This document shows positions 1 to 5,957 of a stretch of DNA of 7,975 nucleotides, piece by piece (positions within the stretch are counted from its first letter, which is position 1; each line of letters begins with the position of its first letter). The position numbers were made by a program, and so were the translations under genes. The DNA is from ANME-2 cluster archaeon. GTDB lineage: Archaea > Halobacteriota > Methanosarcinia > Methanosarcinales > Methanocomedenaceae. The stretch lies in contig JAMJFV010000086.1 in NCBI GenBank assembly GCA_023544495.1, positions 1 through 7,975 of the forward strand. The letters run 5' to 3'. The notes under the pieces are model-generated. The model was not told the origin of the DNA. It searched no databases and saw only the letters and a program-made list of their open reading frames with translations.

Positions 1-384
1 ATTATGCCACCTGATAGTGATGCGAGGAAAGCCATATTTCAGATACACATGAAGGGTAAGTCCATAAAGGACGTTGACCTGAACGAGCTGGCAAGAATGA
101 CTGACGGATATGTGGGTGCTGATATAGAAGCAATATGCCGTGAGGCATCCATAGTAGCATTGCGTGAGATCATCAAACCGGGTTCAACAAGGGAACAGGT
201 AAAAGAACGTTCAAAATCCATAACAATAAATATGGGACATTTTGACCAGGCACTGGCAAGGGTAAAACCCACAACGTCCAGGAATAAACTCCAGGACTAT
301 GAAAAAGTGGCCAAGGATTTTGCCAGGTATGCCGCCGTGGGTACAAAAGGTGAAGCTGAAGAGAAACTGAGAATATATGTATGA
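1..384 (+). CDS. CDC48/VCP-family AAA+ ATPase, C-terminal end (partial)
   Basis: This is the 3' end of a gene entering from the left edge; the frame is open from base 1, so the first ATG is internal. The 126 visible residues match the end of the second AAA+ module of archaeal CDC48 (VAT): a PPD segment following the arginine-finger region, then the helical lid with the sensor-2-type stretch GYVGADIEAICREA, and a final helix ending in an acidic/basic tail. CDC48 is a cytosolic hexameric unfoldase that uses ATP to extract and unfold proteins for degradation or remodelling. The Walker motifs lie outside the window. Hsp20 follows 32 nt downstream on the same strand, which fits a protein quality-control operon. 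Confidence in the family is high; paralogue identity cannot be settled from this fragment. Confidence 0.9.
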   Translation: MMPPDSDARKAIFQIHMKGKSIKDVDLNELARMTDGYVGADIEAICREASIVALREIIKPGSTREQVKERSKSITINMGHFDQALARVKPTTSRNKLQDYEKVAKDFARYAAVGTKGEAEEKLRIYV

Positions 385-403
385 GAGTACAGATACAATT
401 AAT

Positions 404-410
404 GAGGTGA
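404..410 (+). promoter_or_regulatory. Shine-Dalgarno of the Hsp20 gene
   Basis: GAGGTGA lies 6 nt before the ATG at 417. It fixes the start and contrasts with the GTPase and YwbE genes, which show no such site. Confidence 0.75.
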
Positions 411-416
411 ATAAAA

Positions 417-935
417 ATGTGGAATAGACGAAGAATGGACATGTTTGAAGACATGTTTGAAGAGATAAACGAAATGCTTGGAAACATGATAAATTCCAGG
501 CTGGAAGCAGAAGAAGATGCACATGTTGAGCCTATGGTATGGGGCTTTTCCATGACACAGAGAGGTGACGAGCCCCCTGAGATAAGAGAGTTCGGGAATG
601 TGGCGCTACGACCTGTATTCGCTGGCGAGATGACTGACCTTCCACAAAGGATCGAGGATAAAAGAAGGAAGCTCCTCATCGACATCATGGAAGCTGAAGA
701 GTCACTTCACGTCGTGGTTGAGATGCCAGGTGTTTCCAGGGAGGATATTACCCTGCAATCCAACGGAACTTCGCTGGATATCAAGGCTATGACCGAGGAC
801 AGGAAGTATTCCGAGCATGTGGAACTGCCTGCCAGGGTGCTGCCCGATTCGGCAGAGGCCACGTATAAGAATGGTGTGCTGGAAGTGATCTTCCAGTACG
901 ATATGTCTGATACAAGATCGATTAAGGTAAGTTAG
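417..935 (+). CDS. Hsp20/alpha-crystallin small heat shock protein
   Basis: This 172-residue protein has a variable Met/Glu-rich N-terminal arm (about 1-80), an alpha-crystallin domain (about 86-163) and a short tail. The domain shows the family pattern VVVEMPGVSREDI and the hallmark A-x-x-x-N-G-V-L block at 148-155. The tail ends SIKVS, an I-x-V version of the motif that docks into neighbouring subunits during oligomer assembly. Small heat shock proteins are ATP-independent holdases that keep unfolding proteins soluble. The start is supported by GAGGTGA at 404-410, 6 nt before the ATG. The gene lies 32 nt after a CDC48-type ATPase, so holdase and unfoldase are probably co-expressed. A strong hairpin follows the stop. 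The length is at the upper normal range because of the long N-terminal arm. Confidence 0.92.
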   Translation: MWNRRRMDMFEDMFEEINEMLGNMINSRLEAEEDAHVEPMVWGFSMTQRGDEPPEIREFGNVALRPVFAGEMTDLPQRIEDKRRKLLIDIMEAEESLHVVVEMPGVSREDITLQSNGTSLDIKAMTEDRKYSEHVELPARVLPDSAEATYKNGVLEVIFQYDMSDTRSIKVS

Positions 936-949
936 ACCTTCAGCTTTTT

Positions 950-990
950 TGCGCCGGTGATGTTTGGTTTTACCGGCGCAGGATTTCTTT
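950..990 (+). terminator. Hairpin terminator after Hsp20
   Basis: A perfect 8-bp inverted repeat, GCGCCGGT (951-958) and ACCGGCGC (972-979), extends by flanking T-A and A-T pairs to roughly 11 bp around a 9-nt loop. T-runs lie on both sides (CTTTTTT before; TTTCTTTTTT from about 984). It sits between the Hsp20 stop and the GTPase promoter, so it most likely ends the CDC48-Hsp20 transcript. Confidence 0.7.
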
Positions 991-1015
991 TTTCATATCC
1001 TGTTCCACGACACAT

Positions 1016-1025
1016 CCTTATATCC
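1016..1025 (+). promoter_or_regulatory. TATA-like box of the GTPase gene (probably leaderless)
   Basis: TTATAT at 1018-1023 lies 25-30 nt before the ATG at 1048, the usual TATA-to-start-site distance in archaea. No Shine-Dalgarno precedes the ATG. Transcription therefore probably begins at or within a few bases of the start codon. Confidence 0.5.
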
Positions 1026-1047
1026 CCATAACACCATACCATACAGC

Positions 1048-1812
1048 ATGACACGTTACCAGAGGATATCACAGGATGTAATACGAAAAGCAGATGTCCT
1101 CCTCGAGGTCGTTGATGCCCGGTTTCCCGACGAGACTCGAAACAGCGAGGTTGAGCGTGATATTGCACGTGCAAAGAAACCGTTCATAATAGTCATCAAT
1201 AAATGCGACCTTGTGTCCAAGGAACACCTTGAGAAAGCCAAATCCCGGCTTTCAAAGATCGCACCAACGGTCTTTGTGTCCAGTAAGGACAGGTTCGGGA
1301 CTACAATGTTGCGGCACAAGATACTTGAAATTGCCCACATTAAGGGGCGGGAGATACTGGTCGGTTCTCTTGGCTACCCAAACACCGGAAAATCATCGGT
1401 TGTCAATGCAGTGACAGGGAAACACAGTGCGGGCACGTCCTCAATATCAGGTCATACAAAGGCAGTGCAGCATATTAAAGCGGGTTCGCGTATAAAGTTC
1501 ATTGATACGCCCGGAGTCATTCCTTTTGGCGAGACCGATGAGTATATCCAGGGCATGCTTGCAGTAAAGGACTCTACTCACCTGCAGGACCCGATCGGCG
1601 TTGCGTTGAAGATCATCGAGAAATTGTGCAATGAGAATAAAACAGCCCTGGAATCTTTCTATCACGTAACAATCGAAGGAGAGAATTCCTATGAGGTGCT
1701 TGAACTGATCGGCAGGGAAAGCAATTTTTTGAAGAAGAAGGGTCAGATTGACGAGAACAGGGCAGCGGTCAAGATAATTAATGACTGGCAAAGAGGCCGG
1801 TTTATAGTTTAG
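1048..1812 (+). CDS. Circularly permuted GTPase (YlqF/HSR1-MMR1 type)
   Basis: This is a 254-residue GTPase whose G motifs run in permuted order: G4 NKCD at 51-54, G5 SSK at 78-80, G1/P-loop GYPNTGKSS at 109-117, a likely G2 Thr near 137, and G3 DTPG at 153-156. The order G4-G5-G1-G2-G3 defines the YlqF/RbgA and HSR1-related family, which acts in ribosome (large-subunit) assembly in characterised members. A helical C-terminal region of about 90 residues follows. The exact archaeal substrate is not known from sequence. The ATG at 1048 is preferred over the open frame from 964, because that extension would run through the hairpin and the promoter. The gene ends 5 nt from the convergent YwbE gene. 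Confidence 0.88.
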   Translation: MTRYQRISQDVIRKADVLLEVVDARFPDETRNSEVERDIARAKKPFIIVINKCDLVSKEHLEKAKSRLSKIAPTVFVSSKDRFGTTMLRHKILEIAHIKGREILVGSLGYPNTGKSSVVNAVTGKHSAGTSSISGHTKAVQHIKAGSRIKFIDTPGVIPFGETDEYIQGMLAVKDSTHLQDPIGVALKIIEKLCNENKTALESFYHVTIEGENSYEVLELIGRESNFLKKKGQIDENRAAVKIINDWQRGRFIV

Positions 1813-1817
1813 CTCGT

Positions 1818-2027
1818 TTATTCTTTGGATCGTATGTGGATCTCCTTTACTCTTCCTACCTGACCGTCTTCTAATTGGACCTTTATACCATGTGGATGAC
1901 TGGAAGAGTTGGTCAGTATCTTCTTTACAATACCCCGGGTAATTTTTCCACTCCTCTGGTCCTGCTTTAAAACAATTCCCACACTCAAGCCGGGATTGAT
2001 GTTTTTCCTGATATTACTTTCGTTCAT
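1818..2027 (-). CDS. YwbE family small protein (DUF2196)
   Basis: This 69-residue protein matches the YwbE family along its whole length: IVLKQDQRSGKITRG, then SHPHGIKVQLEDGQVGRV near the C terminus. Family members are small basic beta-rich proteins, found in bacteria and archaea, with no established function. The ATG at 2027 is chosen because the family begins a few residues before this point. The longer open frame reaching 2150 would overlap the neighbouring decarboxylase gene and add residues not seen in the family. No ribosome site precedes the ATG, but a TATA-like sequence lies about 25 nt upstream, so a leaderless transcript is likely. It is convergent with the GTPase. Confidence 0.85.
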   Translation of the reverse strand: MNESNIRKNINPGLSVGIVLKQDQRSGKITRGIVKKILTNSSSHPHGIKVQLEDGQVGRVKEIHIRSKE

Positions 2028-2045
2028 TATGGATTGTGGGTCTAA

Positions 2046-2057
2046 GGCTATATTTGC
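2046..2057 (-). promoter_or_regulatory. TATA-like box of the YwbE gene
   Basis: On the minus strand the sequence reads CAAATATAG about 25 nt before the ATG at 2027, and no Shine-Dalgarno lies between. This suggests a leaderless promoter inside the 56-nt gap after the decarboxylase gene. Read-through from the ahb pair remains possible. Confidence 0.4.
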
Positions 2058-2083
2058 TCTGGTATATACTACTGAATAATATT

Positions 2084-2539
2084 TCATTTTATGTTGAATT
2101 TCACGCCTATCTTGAACAACCTCAGTGTAGGCAGGTCGATCAATGGACATCCGGTACGCGTCTCGATCTCTTCAAGTATCCGGGCGAGCCGTTCTTTATC
2201 GGGCGCCGAAACCGTGAACCATATGTTATATTCAGCCGGCCTGAGATAATTATGCGAAACCTCATCATAACTACTGATAATGTTCGCCACTTCATCGATC
2301 CGATCTTCAGGTGCCTTTACCGCAGCCAGGGTACTCTCTCCCCCGGTATTTTTCACATTAAGGATAGGTCCGATCCTGCGGATCGCACCATCCCGGGTAA
2401 GTCGCTTGATCCTGTTGATAACCTCATCTTCAGTAGTACCAACATTTGCCGCCAGTTCCCGGAACGGTTGCACCGCAAGCGGGAAATCCACCTGTATCTC
2501 GTTCAGGATTGCCTTGTCCAGGTCGTCCAGTTCTATCAA
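2084..2539 (-). CDS. ahbA/ahbB: Siroheme decarboxylase subunit (AhbA/AhbB-like, Lrp/AsnC fold)
   Basis: This 151-residue protein has a winged-helix half (about 1-60, ending IRRIGPI) and an AsnC-like half (about 65-145). It carries the SHNYLRP and YNIWFTV segments typical of AhbA, AhbB and the related NirD/L/G/H proteins. AhbA and AhbB form a heterodimer that decarboxylates siroheme to 12,18-didecarboxysiroheme in the alternative heme pathway of archaea and sulfate reducers. The start codon is TTG, overlapping the ahbD stop in TTGA. GGTGA lies 6 nt upstream, inside the ahbD end, which indicates translational coupling. I cannot tell AhbA from AhbB by eye; no second subunit lies in the window, so the partner must be elsewhere. 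An AsnC transcription regulator is the alternative, but the Ahb-specific segments and the ahbD neighbour argue against it. Confidence 0.85.
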   Translation of the reverse strand: MIELDDLDKAILNEIQVDFPLAVQPFRELAANVGTTEDEVINRIKRLTRDGAIRRIGPILNVKNTGGESTLAAVKAPEDRIDEVANIISSYDEVSHNYLRPAEYNIWFTVSAPDKERLARILEEIETRTGCPLIDLPTLRLFKIGVKFNIK

Positions 2540-3591
2540 ACCTTCTCACCCCCGGCAGGTACATACACACAGTACGGCTCCTCGTCCATATAATCACCGG
2601 TAGTCGCATAAGCCCGGGCACGGCATCCGGTACACACTCTCCTGTACTCGCATATCCCGCATTTACCTTTGAGCTTGTTGACATCCCTGATATCATTGAA
2701 AACCTTTGAATGCTCCCACACGTCCCTGAAACTCTGCTTGCGGATGTTCCCTGCCAGTGCAGGCAGGTATCCACAGGGATACACCTCTCCGATATGGGAA
2801 ACGAAACAAAAACCACTTCCGCCCAGACAACCTTTGGTCATAGCCTCGAATCCATGCGTCTCCATGGTTATCTTGATACCATCTTCCTTTGCCCTCTGGC
2901 GCATTATCCTGAAATAATGGGGTGCACAGGTCGCCTTTAACTGCAAGGGAACTTTATCCCGCTGGTCATAGAACCAGTTCAGCACCCGCTCGTATTCCTC
3001 AGGCGGTATCTCATCGGCTTCAATTTCCTTACCCCTTCCCGTTGGCACCAGCATGAAGATATGCAGGGCTTCTGCCTCCAGCCGGACTGCCAGATCAAGG
3101 ATTCTGGTTATCTGGTCGATATTCCTCTTAGTAATTGTTGTATTTATCTGGAACCCTATACCTGCATCCTTGATGTGCTGGATGCCCACCAGCGCGGCAT
3201 CAAATGAACCCTGCTCGCACCTGAAATCATCATGGGTCTTTGCATCCGAGCCATCAATACTGACACTGATACGCTGGATGCCTACTTCCTTTAGGTGGCT
3301 GGCAATCCCGGGTGTGACGAACGTACCGTTGGTAGCAAGGACTACCCTGAGACCTTTATCAGTCCCGTATTGGGCAATTTCATAGAAGTCATCCCTTAAT
3401 AGTGGTTCCCCACCTGTCACGATAAGGATGGGTTTTCCAAATTCGACAAGCTGGTCAATGAAATCTTTTGCTTCATCAGTAGATAGTTCATTCGGGTCAA
3501 GTTTCGTTACTGCATCGGCCCGGCAGTGCCTGCATGCAAGGTTGCAGGCCCTGGTCAGCTCCCATGCAACAAGTCTGGGTGGTTTGGTCAA
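2536..3591 (-). CDS. ahbD: Radical SAM heme b synthase AhbD
   Basis: This 351-residue radical SAM/SPASM protein has the cluster motif CNLACRHC (C16, C20, C23) and GGEP at 60-63. Its C-terminal SPASM-type region has Cys at 255, 262, 273, 311, 314, 320, 323 and 341 for auxiliary iron-sulfur clusters. The segments LVPTGRG (182-188) and TCAPHYFRIMRQRA (221-234) recall AhbD rather than AhbC, which has a longer N terminus. AhbD oxidatively decarboxylates two propionates of Fe-coproporphyrin III to vinyl groups, giving heme b. The start is TTG at 3591, with GGAGGA nine nt upstream. No ATG start is available before the conserved N terminus. It is the first gene of a pair with the siroheme decarboxylase subunit. 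AhbD and AhbC are similar, so the assignment within the family is likely rather than certain. Confidence 0.85.
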   Translation of the reverse strand: MTKPPRLVAWELTRACNLACRHCRADAVTKLDPNELSTDEAKDFIDQLVEFGKPILIVTGGEPLLRDDFYEIAQYGTDKGLRVVLATNGTFVTPGIASHLKEVGIQRISVSIDGSDAKTHDDFRCEQGSFDAALVGIQHIKDAGIGFQINTTITKRNIDQITRILDLAVRLEAEALHIFMLVPTGRGKEIEADEIPPEEYERVLNWFYDQRDKVPLQLKATCAPHYFRIMRQRAKEDGIKITMETHGFEAMTKGCLGGSGFCFVSHIGEVYPCGYLPALAGNIRKQSFRDVWEHSKVFNDIRDVNKLKGKCGICEYRRVCTGCRARAYATTGDYMDEEPYCVYVPAGGEKV

Positions 3592-3600
3592 TTTGGTATA

Positions 3601-3606
3601 TCCTCC
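3601..3606 (-). promoter_or_regulatory. Shine-Dalgarno deciding the TTG start of ahbD
   Basis: GGAGGA on the minus strand lies 9 nt before the TTG at 3591. It is the only good ribosome site here and supports the rare start codon. Confidence 0.6.
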
Positions 3607-3645
3607 GTCAATAGGTAATGTTCTCTTTGGTATGGCACTAACATA

Positions 3646-3660
3646 ATATAATTATATTTG
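3646..3660 (-). promoter_or_regulatory. TATA-rich promoter of the ahbD-ahbB pair
   Basis: On the minus strand the sequence reads CAAATATAATTATAT. A start site about 25 nt downstream would give a leader of some 30-40 nt that includes GGAGGA. Confidence 0.45.
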
Positions 3661-3727
3661 AAAATAAACAAATAAAAGCAAAAAATGTGCCCAGACCCGG
3701 AGGAGCCTGGTTTGTACAAATCCTACA

Positions 3728-3919
3728 TCAGTTTGCGATCAGACGTATATGCTTCCTATCAGGCAGATACACAGGCAAGGTGTTTATCAGCCACCTGGTA
3801 TAATCACACGCAGTTTTCATGGTGAGATCGAAGATCTCCATTAGTTTCATGCACAGTTCCCTCAGAGTTATCCCGTCCACGAGTATCTGGTCAATTTTCC
3901 TGATCATCATATCCTGCAT
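3728..3919 (-). CDS. Hypothetical small protein, possible HTH
   Basis: This is an orphan ORF of 63 codons that I do not recognise. The middle (residues about 17-45) alternates hydrophobic residues as in two or three short helices, with a segment TLRELCMKLMEIFDL that could be a helix-turn-helix; the end is basic. There is no signal peptide or membrane segment. The first ATG at 3919 has GGAG only 2 nt away, which is too close; ATG codons at residues 4 or 5 would have better spacing, so the true start may be 3910 or 3907. It lies between the ahbD promoter and the first recombinase relic, and its 5' end nearly abuts that relic. It may be a genuine small regulator, or a fragment of a larger gene cut by the insertion. 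Confidence 0.4.
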   Translation of the reverse strand: MQDMMIRKIDQILVDGITLRELCMKLMEIFDLTMKTACDYTRWLINTLPVYLPDRKHIRLIAN

Positions 3920-3934
3920 ATCTCCGGGACGACA

Positions 3935-4507
3935 CCCAGATCCCCTTACGGGAAAAGCTCTTCTTTAGGATGATCTACGAGACCACCACACGACCCAGGG
4001 GGGGTCCTGGAGTCCAGGATCGAGCTGTGGAACCGCACTACCGGCGAGATCACCTTCCCCGGGACCAGGAGCAAGTACAACCAGGCGCCGCATGTGCGAC
4101 CAGGACCATGAAGCTGACCGGCAATACCAGCGGGATGCTCAGGCATTATGTGGGGAACAGGAAGAAGTGGCATATTTTCAGCAACGGGAGGACGGGGAAG
4201 CGGCTGACGTGAAGGCATTTCGAGAAGATGATCGATACGTGGGCCAGGCTGCTGAATATCCAGAAATTGCAGTCCATCAAGCCCAGCGGCCGGGAGTATC
4301 ATCTGATCACGTTAATGGGACTGAGGGAGGCAGGAGAGAGGCACTATGATCTGCAGTGGAGGTGATCCTGATGTGTCTGCGAAGGTGGCCGGGCACAGCA
4401 AGGAGACGAAGGTGCGATATTATAAGAAAGTAAGTTTTGAAGAGGCACAGGAGTCGTTTGGAATGCATCATCCGTTTATGGGGGGTGGTTATGCAAATCC
4501 GCCATAA
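3935..4507 (+). pseudogene. Tyrosine recombinase/integrase relic, copy 1
   Basis: This is the catalytic domain of a tyrosine (phage-type) recombinase, broken in several places. The start reads PLREKLFFRMIYETTTRPR, which includes the first catalytic Arg. A seven-G run near 4000 (six bases GGGAGG in copy 4) shifts the frame. About 60 nt present in copy 4 are missing near 4058. TGA at 4210-4212 then interrupts the reading, which resumes as RHFEKMIDTWARLLNI. The HxxR box reads MGLR. A dinucleotide loss near 4344 shifts frame again before VAGHSKETKVRYYKK, which carries the third-box His and the Tyr nucleophile (second Y), and the frame ends at TAA 4505-4507. The N-terminal DNA-binding domain is absent. 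It is the only copy that keeps the true C terminus. It cannot make an active recombinase. Confidence 0.8.
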
Positions 4508-4522
4508 CAATTGCACTATTTT
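4488..4522 (+). terminator. Weak hairpin at the end of recombinase copy 1
   Basis: GTTATG (4488-4493) and CATAAC (4503-4508) can form a 6-bp stem over the stop codon, and a T-run follows at about 4518-4522. This is a possible relic terminator; the stem is short and AT-rich. Confidence 0.25.
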
Positions 4523-4601
4523 TCAGTCAGTATTGGAAAAATTGCTCATAATAAAATATTGACGGTCAGGGTTTGCCTGTTTTGAGGGAGCGCGGATAAA
4601 A

Positions 4602-5087
4602 TTATTTCTTCATTGCTTCGGCGATTCTTTCGGGTAGTGAATCAAGTTTATCATTCATACTATTAAGAACGTCAAGTTTATTATTCATCCCTTGAAGCAA
4701 TGTTGTATGTTCGTTCAATGAACCGATATGATTTTCAAGTTGGATATTAATCTCATTTAATATTCCAATCCCTTTATCAAACCGTCCCATATATTCCTTA
4801 ACATCATCCACTGCAATCCTGCTAAATGGCGAAGGCAGGGCGATATCTTCAATAATCTCTATGGTATCTATGGTAGTATCTGGGCGGTCTGATTTCAAAT
4901 CATCGATAAATTCGGTTAGAACAGATTCCGGACCACGGGCCATAACTTTAACCGAACCATCAACATCATTAAAAACGAATCCTGACAATCCTCTGGCTTT
5001 TCCATGAGCTTCGACAATCTCCCGATACCCTACCATCTGGATGTGGTCTGTTATTGTTGCATATATGCTTTTCATTGCATCTGACAT
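4602..5087 (-). CDS. Acylphosphatase-like domain protein with C-terminal coiled coil
   Basis: This 161-residue protein resembles acylphosphatase in its first half (about 8-80). HIQMVGYRE stands where the family has VQGVGFR, and LSGFVFNDVDGSVKV where it has LxGWVRNxxDGxVE. The catalytic Arg (R22) and Asn (N40) are both kept, so acyl-phosphate hydrolysis or anion binding remains possible. The usual second Gly of VQGVG is Met. Residues about 95-158 form a long amphipathic helix with heptad-like spacing and two NKLD/DKLD near-repeats, probably a coiled coil for oligomerisation. Free acylphosphatases are about 90 residues and lack this tail. The reading frame is intact although it lies between two dead recombinase copies. 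A TATA-like sequence lies about 25-30 nt before the ATG and the ribosome site is weak. Biological role unknown. Confidence 0.75.
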   Translation of the reverse strand: MSDAMKSIYATITDHIQMVGYREIVEAHGKARGLSGFVFNDVDGSVKVMARGPESVLTEFIDDLKSDRPDTTIDTIEIIEDIALPSPFSRIAVDDVKEYMGRFDKGIGILNEINIQLENHIGSLNEHTTLLQGMNNKLDVLNSMNDKLDSLPERIAEAMKK

Positions 5088-5108
5088 CTAATCTCTTTTT
5101 TGAACTTG

Positions 5109-5123
5109 TTGGTATTATAGTTT
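5109..5123 (-). promoter_or_regulatory. TATA-like box of the acylphosphatase-like gene
   Basis: On the minus strand AAACTATAATACC lies about 25-35 nt before the ATG at 5087. The leader would be very short. Nothing else is recognised in the rest of the 5088-5275 gap. Confidence 0.35.
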
Positions 5124-5275
5124 TATGGTCTTTGCTTCAACGTGTGTAGTCCTGTATGTATTGACGTTATATGCCTCTCTTCACTTTTTATATTTTCTCA
5201 CAATTCTGCTTCCATATGTTTGAGGAATATATTCAACTTAGATCGATTTGGAGGTCTTGACCAAATAGCATCCTG

Positions 5276-5506
5276 AACCGGGAAGAGGCTAACCCTGCGA
5301 CATTTCGAGAAGATGATCGATACGTGGACCAGGCTGCTGAATATCCAGAAGCTACAGTCCATCAAGCCCAGCGGGAAGCAATACCATTTGATCACGTTAA
5401 TGGACTGAGGGAGGCAGGAGAGAGGCATAATGATCCGCAATGGCGGCGATCCTGATATGTCTGCGGAGGCTGCGGGGCCAGCAAGGAGATGAAGGTGTGG
5501 TATTGT
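5276..5506 (+). pseudogene. Tyrosine recombinase relic, copy 2
   Basis: This is a 3' portion of the same recombinase as copy 1, beginning at the GKRLT segment. It reads KRLTLRHFEKMIDTWTRLLN and on to SIKPSGKQYHLIT, with CTG (5295-5297) where copies 1 and 3 have TGA. A lost G makes the MGLR box end in TGA, and the AGERGTM region lacks the same GA dinucleotide as copy 1. The third-box His has been lost (GHSK has become a frame reading GPAR). Similarity stops near 5506, where a TnpB-type element end begins, so that insertion or deletion probably truncated the relic. Same strand as the other copies; no functional product. Confidence 0.75.
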
Positions 5507-5806
5507 GACATCCTCCCTGCCCTTAAGGGCGAGGGTTTCCTGCTTCAGCGACCACCTTTTGGGATCTCCACAGGCGTTAATTCCACGCAGTCCGCATGTA
5601 CTGTGTCTCGTTCCCATCACACGGTTCGGCTTTACAAGGTTCCATGCAGAGAACGACAGGTTTTCCAGGACCACCTATGCCTGAAGGTAAACACACTGAT
5701 GAGGAAATTTCATGAAAGCATATATATCTAACGCAAGGGATACGATTCATCTCAACCCTGAAGGGATTGAGTTTTCTCTACCCCTTGACCCAAACGTTAT
5801 AATTAT
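5505..5806 (-). mobile_element. IS200/IS605-family relic (internally deleted, TnpB end)
   Basis: The segment has palindromic hairpins near both sides: CCCTGCCCTTAAGGGCGAGGG (about 5515-5535, core palindrome GCCCTTAAGGGC at 5519-5530) and CTCAACCCT/AGGGATTGAG (5751-5771). Subterminal palindromes without inverted repeats are typical of IS200/IS605 elements and their short derivatives. A TnpB C-terminal fragment lies next to the first hairpin, as expected for the right end. The 11-mer ATGAAGGTGTG occurs at 5489-5499 and again at 5807-5817. These elements do not normally duplicate their target, so the repeat may be chance or a deletion scar. Exact tips are uncertain. Confidence 0.55.
5507..5674 (-). 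pseudogene. tnpB: TnpB C-terminal fragment
   Basis: On the minus strand the frame reads RVMGTRHSTCGLRGINACGD followed by SLKQETLAL, which I recognise as the C-terminal tail typical of IS1341/IS605-type TnpB proteins. TnpB is an RNA-guided nuclease related to Cas12. The RuvC catalytic residues and zinc ribbon lie upstream in a full protein and are missing here. A TAG at 5677-5675 cuts the frame off, and downstream the frame runs into the antisense of recombinase copy 2. It is a remnant, not a gene. Confidence 0.6.
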
Positions 5807-5957
5807 ATGAAGGTGTGCCTGAAGACATTGCGATCAGCCCTGGCAGTGAAAATGCAGGAAAAGGCCCATCTATAGAGTGCAGGAAAGGAAGGCGAAACGT
5901 GAAGGAAAGCCAGGAGATGGAATTTTAATTCGAAATTAACCGGGCTCTCCAACATGA
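5807..5957. other. Stretch without a convincing gene
   Basis: A 22-codon ATG frame starts at 5808 and has no family resemblance. Two TGCAGGAA words (5853 and 5878) sit 25 nt apart, matching a similar pair after recombinase copy 3. Otherwise I see nothing I can name here. Confidence 0.3.

Noticed and set aside
173..688. Minus-strand ORFs opposite the CDC48 end and Hsp20
   Set aside because: They are antisense to well-recognised genes, have odd composition, and show no family resemblance.
950..980. Riboswitch or attenuator
   Set aside because: It is a simple strong hairpin with T-runs between a stop codon and the next promoter, so a terminator explains it.
964..1047. Upstream extension of the GTPase frame
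   Set aside because: It would translate through the 950-980 hairpin and the TATA-like box; the family N terminus fits ATG 1048.
2028..2150. Longer YwbE start on the minus strand
   Set aside because: It overlaps the end of the decarboxylase gene and adds residues absent from the family.
4210..4212. TGA as a recoded (selenocysteine) codon in the recombinase
   Set aside because: Copy 2 has CTG (Leu) there, no selenocysteine-element-like structure is apparent, and several other frameshifts disable the same copy.
5198..5674. A single 158-codon minus-strand gene
   Set aside because: It is a chimera of the TnpB tail and the antisense of recombinase copy 2, not one protein.
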